Origin: Candidatus Adamsella avium
GTDB taxonomy: Bacteria; Cyanobacteriota; Vampirovibrionia; Gastranaerophilales; CAJFVJ01
Assembly: GCA_904420445.1 (NCBI GenBank)
Contig: CAJFVJ010000001.1
Location: forward strand, 74,973-138,972
Reading direction: 5' to 3'
DNA: 64,000 nucleotides
Shown here: positions 54,191 through 62,405 of the stretch, piece by piece
How positions within the stretch are numbered: position 1 is the first letter of the stretch
Layout of the letters: each line of letters begins with the position of its first letter
Notes under the pieces: model-generated
The model's input: only the letters and a program-made list of their open reading frames with translations
Databases searched by the model: none
Told to the model about the DNA's origin: nothing
Program-made: the position numbers and the translations under genes

Positions 54191-54832
54191 ATGATACTAA
54201 AAAAAATAACTGCAGGTCCATTTCAGGCAAATAATTATCTGCTTATTGACGAAAAAAACAAAAAAGCAATCCTGATAGATGCCTCAGGAGATTTCAACAC
54301 CATAGAAAAATATCTGAAAGAATATGACGCAACCCTTGAATATATTCTGAATACTCACGGGCATGTAGACCACATATCAGGTAACTTTGAAATCCAAACA
54401 AAGCTGGGGGCTAAAGCACTGTTAAATAAGCTTGATATGCCTCTTGTAGACCTCTTTGAACAACAAATAGAACTCTTCGGACTTCCTCCAGAAACAAAGC
54501 CTGCTATCGACGGTAACCTTGAAGACGGGCAAATTGTCGAATGCGGGGACATCAAGCTGAAAGTAATCCATACCCCGGGGCATTCACCTGGAGGTGTCTG
54601 CCTGCTAGATGAAAAAAATAAAATGCTGTTCTCTGGGGATACACTGTTTTTCAACTCCGTAGGCAGAACTGATTTGATGGGCGGGTCTTTTGACACTCTT
54701 GAAAAATCCGTTGAAGACAAACTTTTTCTCCTTGACCCGTCGATAACCGTCTACCCAGGGCATGGCTGCGAAACCACAATAGAACGGGAAAAGAAATCAA
54801 ATCCCTTCTTCGGCGAAATCAGATTTGTTTAA
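54191..54832 (+). CDS. MBL-fold hydrolase (glyoxalase II-like)
   Basis: The 213-residue metallo-beta-lactamase-fold protein has the zinc motif THGHVDH, a second His in HTPGHSPGG, the bridging Asp in LFSGDTLFF, and VYPGHGCET. The spacing matches the glyoxalase II/YcbL group that cleaves thioesters such as S-lactoylglutathione; the C-terminal glutathione-binding domain of true glyoxalase II is missing. It follows metF by 12 nt. Its stop codon lies in the left direct repeat of the element next to it. Confidence 0.88.
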   Translation: MILKKITAGPFQANNYLLIDEKNKKAILIDASGDFNTIEKYLKEYDATLEYILNTHGHVDHISGNFEIQTKLGAKALLNKLDMPLVDLFEQQIELFGLPPETKPAIDGNLEDGQIVECGDIKLKVIHTPGHSPGGVCLLDEKNKMLFSGDTLFFNSVGRTDLMGGSFDTLEKSVEDKLFLLDPSITVYPGHGCETTIEREKKSNPFFGEIRFV

Positions 54833-54995
54833 AAAAGCGATTTATATAGCAAATTCCACAGATACTATTAAAAGTCTGTCATTCTGAGGGCTTTAGCCTG
54901 AAGAATCCTTTTTGTTTAGATACTTCGCTAACGCTCAGTATGACGTTGTTTTGGAAATTTTTGGTGGAATTTGCTATATAAGTTCCTAAAAAAGC
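54830..54995. mobile_element. MITE-like element with 18-bp terminal inverted repeats
   Basis: TTATATAGCAAATTCCAC (54842-54859) and GTGGAATTTGCTATATAA (54964-54981) are a perfect 18-bp inverted pair about 140 bp apart outer to outer. A 9-bp direct repeat TAAAAAAGC flanks them at 54830-54838 and 54987-54995. The interior holds GTCATTCTGAG and CTCAGTATGAC, the same repeat family as at 23 kb. There is no ORF. Mobility is inferred; a chromosomal palindrome is the alternative. Confidence 0.5.
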
Positions 54996-55058
54996 TCTTT
55001 AAAAAAAATCTTCTTTATGTCTTAATTTATTAAACAGAGTCAAATAAGGGAAAATGAA

Positions 55059-55718
55059 ATGAACGCAAGAAGAGCAGCAAGAGAGCTCAGTTTGATACTT
55101 TTTTCTCAGCTGACAAAAAAGGCAGATAAATTAGATAACGAAAAAATAATAAACTTACTCCTGAAAACTGTAAGAACAATGACAAGTGTTGCAAGAGACG
55201 AGCTTGAACTGACGACATCGTCGCTTCTTGAAATGCAGGAATATCTCGATAATCTCGAAATAGAACATCCGGCAAACCTCAAAAGACCAATAGACAGCGA
55301 AAATCTTCCCGTTCCGATTCCTCTTACATCGGATATGAACGGCAGGGTAAATTCTTTGCTTAACGTTGCGGAAAAATCTTTTCAGGCAATTGAGATAGCT
55401 GAAATGGTTATCCTCTCGCAGTCAAATGATGTCTTTGAATATATCATCAAAATCATCAAAAATTACAAAGAACATCAGGACGAAATTAAAGACCAGATTG
55501 CAAATTGTGCAATCGGCTGGGATATCAGCCGTCTTATAAAAATAGACCATGACATTCTCAATATAGCCGTAACAGAACTCCTTTATGTACAGGATGCACC
55601 GATAAAAGTCGTTATAGATGAAGCTGTCGAACTTGCAAAAAAATACAGCACCGAAGACAGTTCATCTTTCATTAACGGAGTCCTCGGACAAATCGTCAAA
55701 ACAAACGCACTTAAATAA
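55059..55718 (+). CDS. nusB: Transcription antitermination factor NusB, extended
   Basis: The 219-residue protein starts with RRAARELSLILFSQL, the Arg-rich NusB opening. It ends with IDHDILNIAVTELLYVQDAPIKVVIDEAVELAKKYSTEDSSSFINGVLGQI, the NusB helix 5-7 signature. NusB is usually 130-160 residues. An insertion of about 70 residues lies in the first third (LTTSSLLEMQEYLDNLEIEHPANLKRPIDSENLPVPIPL). It binds boxA RNA with S10 for rRNA antitermination. It starts 16 nt before ftsY and is co-directional. Confidence 0.87.
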   Translation: MNARRAARELSLILFSQLTKKADKLDNEKIINLLLKTVRTMTSVARDELELTTSSLLEMQEYLDNLEIEHPANLKRPIDSENLPVPIPLTSDMNGRVNSLLNVAEKSFQAIEIAEMVILSQSNDVFEYIIKIIKNYKEHQDEIKDQIANCAIGWDISRLIKIDHDILNIAVTELLYVQDAPIKVVIDEAVELAKKYSTEDSSSFINGVLGQIVKTNALK

Positions 55719-55733
55719 ACTCTAAGGATACAG

Positions 55734-56696
55734 ATGTTCGAATTTTTCAAAAAGAAAGAAGAAAACGCTGAAAATAAAGAAGAAAAGAAAGGTTTTAGCC
55801 TCTCTTTTTCTATGTTCAAAAACATAATCTCTAAAACTCAGAACGCTATCTCTGAAAGCGTATCTGAAATAGTTTCTTCAAAACAAAAAATAGACGACGA
55901 CATGCTAGATGAGATGGAAGAAACACTTATTAAGGCAGACATAGGTCTTGATACAGCAGTCAGCGTTGTGGATAAGCTACGTGAAAGACAAAATAAACTT
56001 ACCCCTGATGATATAAAACCTTTTTTGAAAAACGAATTCAATACAATCCTCAAAGAAGCAGGCGAATGCAAAATCCATCTGAAAGACGGGCTCAATATAT
56101 TTCTCATCACAGGCGTAAACGGAGCAGGCAAAACAACTCTCATAGGCAAACTTGCTTATCAATACAAAAATGAAGGGAAACGAGTGCTCATAGCTGCAGC
56201 AGACACCTTCAGAGCGGCAGCGGAAGAACAGCTCGAAATTTGGAGCAACAGAGCGGGCGCCGACATAGTCAGAAAAGACGGTGCCGACCCGGCTTCTGTC
56301 GTATTTGATGCAATCAAAAAAGCACAGGCAGAGAATTACGACATACTCCTCATTGACACGGCAGGCAGGCTGCAAAACAAATTCAATCTTATGGAAGAGT
56401 TGAAAAAAATTGTCAGAGTCATCAAAAAAGAAGCGCCCGAGCAAATAACCGAAAGCCTGCTTGTTATTGACGCCAATACGGGTCAAAACGGACTCAAACA
56501 GGCAGAAGTGTTCAAGGATGCAACAGACCTGAGTTCAATAGCAATCACCAAACTCGACGGCTCGGCTAAAGGTGGTATAATTATAGCCATAGCAAAAGAA
56601 ATGAAGCTTCCTGTCAAATTGATAGGAGTGGGAGAAAAAATGACCGATCTGAAAGAATTCAACTCCGATTATTTTACAGATGCTTTATTTGACTAA
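55734..56696 (+). CDS. ftsY: Signal recognition particle receptor FtsY
   Basis: The 320-residue protein has a short acidic N-terminus and the NG GTPase: GVNGAGKTTLIGKLA (P-loop), ADTFRAAAEEQLE, DTAGRLQNKFNLMEEL and TKLDGSAKGG. It docks SRP-ribosome complexes at the membrane. It is followed 14 nt later by ffh, its partner, so both receptor and SRP protein are made together. Confidence 0.96.
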   Translation: MFEFFKKKEENAENKEEKKGFSLSFSMFKNIISKTQNAISESVSEIVSSKQKIDDDMLDEMEETLIKADIGLDTAVSVVDKLRERQNKLTPDDIKPFLKNEFNTILKEAGECKIHLKDGLNIFLITGVNGAGKTTLIGKLAYQYKNEGKRVLIAAADTFRAAAEEQLEIWSNRAGADIVRKDGADPASVVFDAIKKAQAENYDILLIDTAGRLQNKFNLMEELKKIVRVIKKEAPEQITESLLVIDANTGQNGLKQAEVFKDATDLSSIAITKLDGSAKGGIIIAIAKEMKLPVKLIGVGEKMTDLKEFNSDYFTDALFD

Positions 56697-56710
56697 CCAA
56701 AGGGAAAAAT

Positions 56711-58084
56711 ATGTTCGACAGCTTATCAGAAAAACTTCAAAATATAATCCAAAATACCTCATCAAAAAAACTTGATGAAGATAATATGGCTGATGCCTTG
56801 CGTGAAGTAAGAAGAGCGCTCCTTGAAGCAGATGTAAACCTCAAAGTAGTAAGAGCGTTCATATCAACAATCAAAGACAGAGCGGAAGGCGAACAAATCC
56901 TCAAAGGAGTTAACGCCTCCCAGCAGCTTGTAAAAATTGTCTATGATGAGATGACAAAACTTTTGGGGTCAGAAAATAAACCTCTTTCAACCGCAGGCTC
57001 TCCGAATTTGATTATGTTATTCGGATTGCAGGGTTCAGGGAAAACGACAAGCGCTGCAAAACTGGCTCTTCGATTACGCAAAGACGGAAGAAATCCGCTT
57101 CTTGTGGCAGCCGATGTTTATCGTCCAGCAGCTATCAAACAACTGCAAACACTCGGAAAACAAATCGGTGTCGATGTCTTCACAATAGACGGTTCAACAG
57201 ACGTAAGAGATATTGTCGCAAAAGCAATAGACTACGCAAAAGAAAAAGGCTTAAATTCTGTAATTATCGATACGGCAGGTCGTCTGCAAATTGACACTCA
57301 AATGATGGCAGAACTTGTGCTGATTGAAAGATTTTATAACCCCGCCGAAAAACTTCTTGTCATTGATTCAATGACAGGTCAGGAGGCAATCAACGTCGCT
57401 CAAACATTCAACGAACAGCTTGATGTAACGGGGATAATCCTCACAAAACTCGATGGAGATGCAAGAGGTGGTGCTGCGCTCAGCGTTGTTCACTCAACAG
57501 GAAAGCCGATTAAATTCACCGGCATGGGTGAAAAAATTGTTGAACTCGACCCGTTTTATCCTGACCGTATGGCTCAGAGAATTCTCGGCATGGGTGATAT
57601 TATCTCTCTTGTCGAAAAAGCTCAGGAAAAAATTGACCTCGAACAGGCAAAAGAAATGGAGAAAAAAATGTTCTCAAAAGAGTTTTCTCTTGAGGACTTC
57701 ATGAACATCCAAAAACAAATGAAGATGCTAGGCTCGCTGGACCAAATTATGGGCATGCTCCCAATCCCGGGCATATCAAAAAAAGACAAAGACCAGATAG
57801 CTCACCTTGGAGAAAAACATCTCAAACAGGTCGAATCAATTATCCAAAGCATGACTCCTCAGGAGAGGAAAAAACCTGATATCCTAAACGGAAGCAGAAG
57901 AAAAAGAATTGCAAAAGGCTGCGGACTCGATGTCGCTGTCATAAACAAATTCCTCAAAGACTTTGAAAACATGAAAAAAATGATGCAGCAATTCAACAAA
58001 ATGAAAGGAAATCTAGGAGCCCTAAAAGGAAAAAGACTTCCTCATCAACAGTTCAGACCTCCAATTCGAGGAAAAAGGTTTTAA
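56711..58084 (+). CDS. ffh: Signal recognition particle protein Ffh
   Basis: The 457-residue protein has N and G domains (GLQGSGKTTSAAKLALRL, AADVYRPAAIKQL, DTAGRLQ, TKLDGDARGGAAL). The Met-rich M domain includes MKMLGSLDQIMGMLPIPG and the RRKRIAKGCG RNA-binding helix. It binds signal sequences at the ribosome with SRP RNA, which I did not find in the window. Confidence 0.96.
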   Translation: MFDSLSEKLQNIIQNTSSKKLDEDNMADALREVRRALLEADVNLKVVRAFISTIKDRAEGEQILKGVNASQQLVKIVYDEMTKLLGSENKPLSTAGSPNLIMLFGLQGSGKTTSAAKLALRLRKDGRNPLLVAADVYRPAAIKQLQTLGKQIGVDVFTIDGSTDVRDIVAKAIDYAKEKGLNSVIIDTAGRLQIDTQMMAELVLIERFYNPAEKLLVIDSMTGQEAINVAQTFNEQLDVTGIILTKLDGDARGGAALSVVHSTGKPIKFTGMGEKIVELDPFYPDRMAQRILGMGDIISLVEKAQEKIDLEQAKEMEKKMFSKEFSLEDFMNIQKQMKMLGSLDQIMGMLPIPGISKKDKDQIAHLGEKHLKQVESIIQSMTPQERKKPDILNGSRRKRIAKGCGLDVAVINKFLKDFENMKKMMQQFNKMKGNLGALKGKRLPHQQFRPPIRGKRF

Positions 58085-58228
58085 AAATAATTTTCTTGCT
58101 TAACTTCTTTTGTTGTGATAACTATATATTACTGTTGGTATAAAGTTTTTATCCTCTCCAGCAAAAACAATATACTAACTTCGCGGCAACGAAATCAATT
58201 TTAATTAAATAAAAGGAGAAAATTTTTC

Positions 58229-58615
58229 ATGGTAAAAATCCGTCTTAAACGTATGGGTTACAAAAAAAATCCGTTCTTTAGAATTGTAGTAATTGACATC
58301 AGATCAAAAAGAGAAGGTGCTCCTATCGAAGAACTCGGATACTACAATCCGAAAAGCAAAGATCTGAAACTTGATAAGGCAAAAGCTCTTGAATGGGTAA
58401 AAAAAGGTGCTCAACCGACTGATACGGTTAAATATCTTATCGAAAAAAGCGATGATGAAGGCAAACTGGTAAGAAAAGAAGCACCTGCCGAAAAGAAACT
58501 TTCAAAGAAAGCTAAAGCTAAACTGGAAGCAGAAAAAGAAGCTCAAGCAGCTGCAGCTGCCGCAGCTGAAAGCGAAGCTGCTCCGGCAGAAGAAACAGCT
58601 CAAGCAGAAGCTTAA
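58229..58615 (+). CDS. rpsP: 30S ribosomal protein S16 with acidic Ala/Glu tail
   Basis: The first 80 residues are typical S16 ([41 protein letters not shown]). The protein is 128 residues, longer than the usual 80-90. A tail of about 40 residues is rich in Lys then Ala/Glu ([19 protein letters not shown]). AAGGAGA precedes the ATG, and a 140-nt leader separates it from ffh. A terminator follows, so no trmD or rimM is adjacent. Confidence 0.95.
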   Translation: MVKIRLKRMGYKKNPFFRIVVIDIRSKREGAPIEELGYYNPKSKDLKLDKAKALEWVKKGAQPTDTVKYLIEKSDDEGKLVRKEAPAEKKLSKKAKAKLEAEKEAQAAAAAAAESEAAPAEETAQAEA

Positions 58616-58634
58616 TTTTATTATAAAAAATCAA

Positions 58635-58670
58635 TAAAAAAGAGAAGATTAAAAAATCTTCTCTTTTTTA
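58635..58670. terminator. Bidirectional terminator after rpsP
   Basis: TAAAAAAGAGAAGATT and AATCTTCTCTTTTTTA form a perfect 16-bp stem. It serves rpsP and the convergent small gene. Confidence 0.9.
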
Positions 58671-59030
58671 TTATTTGTCGACAAATTTCAATATAGGTTC
58701 TATAAGAGGACCGTTGATATCTTTTTTCAACTCTCTCAGCAAATGAGGAACCGTATTAACTGTTACCGCTCTATGAGGTTGAAAAACAAAACCTTTCCCG
58801 CATTTTCCAGTATATTCAGCACGCAGACTGTACAAACCGTTGGCAAGCCTGTTTTCTTTCACAAGAACATCAAGCTCATTTGCTCTTGCAAACTTATCCA
58901 TCTTATTCAGCGAACCGGCGACAAATTTTTGTACGATTTTCGGTTTCTGTCCGATTGCATCGGCGATTTCCCGAGAGATTTTTACTCCTCTGCAGAATGT
59001 CTGCTGATTGTTTATAGATGTCAAATTCAC
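58671..59030 (-). CDS. Small protein of a tandem paralogue family, copy 1
   Basis: The 119-residue protein uses a GTG start with AAGG 9-10 nt upstream. The core is GVKISREIADAIGQKPKIVQKFVAG, then DKFARANELDVLVKENRLANGLYSLRAEY. Each block has a counterpart in the next gene (RISKGIAFEISQKPKIMQNHLLR, LDVSITKQSLSRGKHNLHADY). There is no signal peptide or membrane segment. The family is not recognised. Confidence 0.65.
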   Translation of the reverse strand: MNLTSINNQQTFCRGVKISREIADAIGQKPKIVQKFVAGSLNKMDKFARANELDVLVKENRLANGLYSLRAEYTGKCGKGFVFQPHRAVTVNTVPHLLRELKKDINGPLIEPILKFVDK

Positions 59031-59135
59031 AATATATTACCTTCCTTCTGATATTTCCTTTAATAAAAAAAGATAAGGTAAAAACATGATATTTATATAA
59101 AAAAACACTTAATATATCTTTATAAGATATTCTCA

Positions 59136-59513
59136 TCATCTGCCATCAAACAAGAACGATTTCAATCTCTCAAACAGAGGTTTTCTGCCAAATTTGTCAG
59201 ATAGCTTTCTTTGCAAAGAAGAAAAACTCCCCCAGCTGAGAAATTTTTCTTTTTGGACGATACGTCCTCTGATATTGTCCTGTTTCCTTGAATAATCAGC
59301 ATGCAGATTATGTTTTCCCCTGCTCAAGCTCTGTTTTGTAATACTAACATCCAGTCCTTTTGCTTCGCTGTATTTATCAAAAGAATCAAGCGAGCGGAGA
59401 AGATGGTTTTGCATAATTTTCGGTTTTTGAGAAATCTCAAAAGCAATCCCTTTCGAAATTCGAACCCCCATGCCAAATGCAATATGATTGCGGTTGTTTG
59501 TTGCTATCAGCAT
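59136..59513 (-). CDS. Small protein of a tandem paralogue family, copy 2
   Basis: The product is about 125 residues and a paralogue of the previous gene (QKPKI and LDVxxxxxxLxxGxxxLxAxY are shared). I chose ATG at 59513 because GGGGA lies 6 nt upstream and the paralogue begins at the same point. The track's longer ORF to 59570 adds 19 residues without support. The C-terminus is basic (LSDKFGRKPLFERLKSFLFDGR). Function is unknown. Confidence 0.65.
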   Translation of the reverse strand: MLIATNNRNHIAFGMGVRISKGIAFEISQKPKIMQNHLLRSLDSFDKYSEAKGLDVSITKQSLSRGKHNLHADYSRKQDNIRGRIVQKEKFLSWGSFSSLQRKLSDKFGRKPLFERLKSFLFDGR

Positions 59514-59604
59514 TATTTTCCCCATAACATTCTTATTTTTACCATTATATTTAATCTCAAAAATAAACAATGATAAAGCTTGTTATAGAGAAATATATTC
59601 AAGA

Positions 59605-60960
59605 TTATTTCTTAAATATAGTAGCAAAATCCAAAAATACCTGAAACTTTGCTATCATACGATTTTTCTTTGCTTCCGGATTTAATCTGTATAAATTTTC
59701 AAGAGCGGCTCTGGCTTCATTATACCTTTTGACACTTATATACTGTCTAACAAGTTCAGCAGTGTATTCAATCTTTGCAGGTTTTAAGTCAACCGCTTTT
59801 TTATAATAAACTATAGAATTTTGAGTATCTTTTTTCTTAAAATATAAATAACCTATAGCAAAATAAGAAAGGTCATCTTTCGGATTTAAGACAATAACCC
59901 TCTTATAGACCAATATAGCGTTGTCATAATCCCCCATCCCCATATAAACAGAACCGAGATGCCTGTGAGCGGTCACACTGGTCGGATTTTTTTTGAGATA
60001 ATTCAAGGCTTCCTCAACTTTGGTATTTATACGCTTCTTATTCAGCTTTGTAGCCACATTTGCAGAAGAATTCGATGTGTTGGTAATATTTGCGGGATTC
60101 TGATATAAAAGTTTGATGGTGCGTATATCCCGTGCAGAAAGAGAACGTCTGTAGTTATCATCGGCATATGCATACATAATATCCGATTTATTCTGGCTAT
60201 GTCCCCAAATACCAAGAGCATGCCCGAGTTCATGCAATGCCGTATTATAAACAAGCACGGGAGAATAGACTTTCCCGGATGGTGACATCGTGCTCAACTC
60301 AACTTTTGAAAGCCTAAGAAGGCTGTTAGAAGTATATTGAGGCAGTGTTGTACCGAGAGTATGATGAGTTTTTGTTATTTCAAATGTTTTGCGAGAAAAA
60401 ACAACAACTATATCAGCTGATTGTGCGCTATACGCCGGAACAATCGTTGCAGTTCCTTTCAGAGCTTCTGTCCATTGTTTGACCGCCTTTTTAACTTCAT
60501 TTGAATATTCTATTGTCGTATTTGCTGTGTCAACATACACTCTTATAGGTTTTGTCCTGTCCCATCTGACATACATCCCGTTTGATGTAACGGCGTTGTT
60601 TATATAATTGTCATACTGATTCGACGAAGAGTTGACAGGTTTGTAAAAACCGTTAGGGTCAAGCGAAATCAGTGCCTTCTTCGACATCGAAGCGGCATAA
60701 GAATCAGGATCCATTCTGATTATTGTATGAAACTCAGAAATAGCCCGTTCTTTTTCGCCAAGACGAACACAACAAATGGCATAATAATATCGCGAACTCA
60801 AATCATAGTTATTTAGGTCTATTGCCTTTGAAAAAGTCGTTCTTGCCGCTTGATAATTTTTCTTGTTGAATAAACTTACTCCCTGCTGAAAATATGTAGC
60901 CCCGAAAGAGGAAGCAGCAAAAGCAAATGAGATTATTAAAGCTAAAAATACCTTTTTCAT
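59605..60960 (-). CDS. Secreted TPR-matrixin-like metalloprotease
   Basis: The product is about 450 residues with a signal peptide (MKKVFLALIISFAFAASSFGA). An N-terminal TPR pair is followed by a metzincin-like domain (RWDRTKPIRVYVDTANTTIEYS). The zinc site is HELGHALGIWGHS, with a Met-turn SDIMYAYAD. Three more TPRs close the protein. One extra residue separates the second and third zinc His compared with classical matrixins. It would cleave peptides in the periplasm or outside; substrate unknown. ATG at 60960 was chosen over TTG at 60963. Confidence 0.8.
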   Translation of the reverse strand: MKKVFLALIISFAFAASSFGATYFQQGVSLFNKKNYQAARTTFSKAIDLNNYDLSSRYYYAICCVRLGEKERAISEFHTIIRMDPDSYAASMSKKALISLDPNGFYKPVNSSSNQYDNYINNAVTSNGMYVRWDRTKPIRVYVDTANTTIEYSNEVKKAVKQWTEALKGTATIVPAYSAQSADIVVVFSRKTFEITKTHHTLGTTLPQYTSNSLLRLSKVELSTMSPSGKVYSPVLVYNTALHELGHALGIWGHSQNKSDIMYAYADDNYRRSLSARDIRTIKLLYQNPANITNTSNSSANVATKLNKKRINTKVEEALNYLKKNPTSVTAHRHLGSVYMGMGDYDNAILVYKRVIVLNPKDDLSYFAIGYLYFKKKDTQNSIVYYKKAVDLKPAKIEYTAELVRQYISVKRYNEARAALENLYRLNPEAKKNRMIAKFQVFLDFATIFKK

Positions 60961-60973
60961 CAAAAAAATATGC

Positions 60974-61633
60974 CTAAATATTAGAATGAGTATGTGTTAT
61001 ATCAGCAGGAGTAGAATAAAGCATTCTTATTGTCTTTTTATCACGGGCAGTAAGCACCTGTCTTGTAGTATGTGAAAGCGGACGGATAGCAGGATACATA
61101 ATATCTCCGTAATAAGGACTGTGCCCCCAAATACCAAGAGCATGACCCGCTTCATGCAACGCTGTGTTATAAACTGCAATATGTGTATAGTCACTTCCTG
61201 AATTTTTCTTTGTGCCTATTTTTATTTCCATCTTTCCAAGACGATTTTGCAAATCTTTTCTTTCCCAAATTATTTTTGTATACCCGAGAGTTTTCTCCAT
61301 ATTCGGCTTTTTATTTACCTGCTCAAAAGTACAAACTATATGTGCGTCATGAGGGTCTGAAACAAACTCTATGTCCATAACTCCCGAGAGAGCATCACGC
61401 CACTTCTCAAAAGCTTTTCTAACTTCATCAGACCACTGCAGCGAAACTTGAGATTTGTCTATATAAACTCTGATAGGTTCATTATTATCCCATCTTATAT
61501 AATACCTCTGCCCCAATTTTGTGCTTGTAAGATAGTTATCATTCGTCGCCATGGCTGGCAAAACACAAACAAAACTCATAAAAAATAAAAATACAATAAG
61601 AAAAAACTTTTTCATCTTAACGTAAATCCTCAT
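60974..61633 (-). CDS. Secreted matrixin-like metalloprotease
   Basis: The 219-residue protein has a signal peptide (KKFFLIVFLFFMSFVCVLPAMA). It consists of the catalytic domain alone: YIRWDNNEPIRVYIDKSQVSLQ, zinc site HEAGHALGIWGHS and Met-turn GDIMYPA. It is a paralogue of the TPR-containing gene downstream, 11-14 nt away, so they form an operon. The TPR regions could have been gained or lost by one of them. The start could be the internal ATG at 61615. Confidence 0.82.
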   Translation of the reverse strand: MRIYVKMKKFFLIVFLFFMSFVCVLPAMATNDNYLTSTKLGQRYYIRWDNNEPIRVYIDKSQVSLQWSDEVRKAFEKWRDALSGVMDIEFVSDPHDAHIVCTFEQVNKKPNMEKTLGYTKIIWERKDLQNRLGKMEIKIGTKKNSGSDYTHIAVYNTALHEAGHALGIWGHSPYYGDIMYPAIRPLSHTTRQVLTARDKKTIRMLYSTPADITHTHSNI

Positions 61634-61696
61634 GTAAAAATGACTTTGCCTATAAAAAAAGACAAAGTCATTATAACATTTGAATTTATATAATAT

Positions 61697-61915
61697 CTAT
61701 ACTTCAATTACCTGAGGTAGCTCAACATCGGGAGTACCTAATACTCTCACCAACTCAAGCACAGTCGCCTTCATCTGACATCTTTGAGAGCTTCCTCTGA
61801 AAAAATCATTGTAAAAACAACCGTTGCAAACACAACCTCTTTTGTAACATTCTACGGCAGTACTGGTCCATCTTCTGACGGAAGCCGCTCTTCCCAAATC
61901 TCGTGATCTTAACAC
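61697..61915 (-). CDS. Small cysteine-rich protein
   Basis: The 72-residue protein starts at GTG 61915, with GGAGG 9 nt upstream. It contains CYKRGCVCNGCFYNDFF and a fifth Cys in SSQRCQMKATVLELVRVLG. The CxxxxCxCxxC spacing suggests zinc or an iron-sulfur site. The basic N-terminus could touch nucleic acid. It is divergent from rpaB. The family is not recognised. Confidence 0.6.
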   Translation of the reverse strand: MLRSRDLGRAASVRRWTSTAVECYKRGCVCNGCFYNDFFRGSSQRCQMKATVLELVRVLGTPDVELPQVIEV

Positions 61916-62004
61916 TAATACATTCCTCCGATTCCCTCACCCCTATTGACTTAAGATTGTCCACAAACACCTAAAAAGATTGTAAATTCTCTATTGATAA
62001 AGTC

Positions 62005-62030
62005 AATGTTTAATAATGATTATAAACATT
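62005..62030. promoter_or_regulatory. Operator-like palindrome
   Basis: AATGTTTA and TAAACATT are perfect 8-bp half-sites with a 10-bp AT-rich spacer, between the Cys-rich gene and rpaB. Confidence 0.4.
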
Positions 62031-62182
62031 AAGTTGTAAAATACAACAAAGAATTGAACAATTATTACATTACTAAACAATTGCCTCAATACTGCACCCT
62101 GTAACGCTTAAGCATGTATGAAATCCGCCTTTTACTTATCCCGACATGGTCTTCATGATTACAATTCCCAAAACATGGGCTG

Positions 62183-62203
62183 AACATGGTTTTCCATGTT
62201 TTT
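62183..62203 (+). terminator. Weak hairpin with T-run upstream of rpaB
   Basis: AACATGG-TTTT-CCATGTT then TTT. It may end a short RNA or attenuate transcription towards rpaB. Confidence 0.35.
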
Positions 62204-62405
62204 GAAAAATAGAAATCACGGCATTTTTAACAATATTTTTACAAAAGCTTGATTTTTTTCAAGAAAGTGCTAGAAATTTTTCAACAGAAAATTTTAATTT
62301 TTTTAAACTATATGTTAATATATATTTATAGAAATTATTATTTTGTAATATTTCTATGTTTATTTTAAAATTTGTAAAGTAGTAATTGTACAGGGCAATA
62401 AGGAA

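Larger units (their letters stand above)
61916..62405. other. 490-bp intergenic region upstream of rpaB
   Basis: No ORF is convincing. It contains a palindrome AATGTTTA-N10-TAAACATT (62005-62030), an imperfect tandem ATTACATT/TAAACAAT (62063-62080), and a hairpin AACATGG-TTTT-CCATGTT followed by Ts (62183-62203). An AT-rich promoter zone precedes rpaB (62300-62390). Confidence 0.6.
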
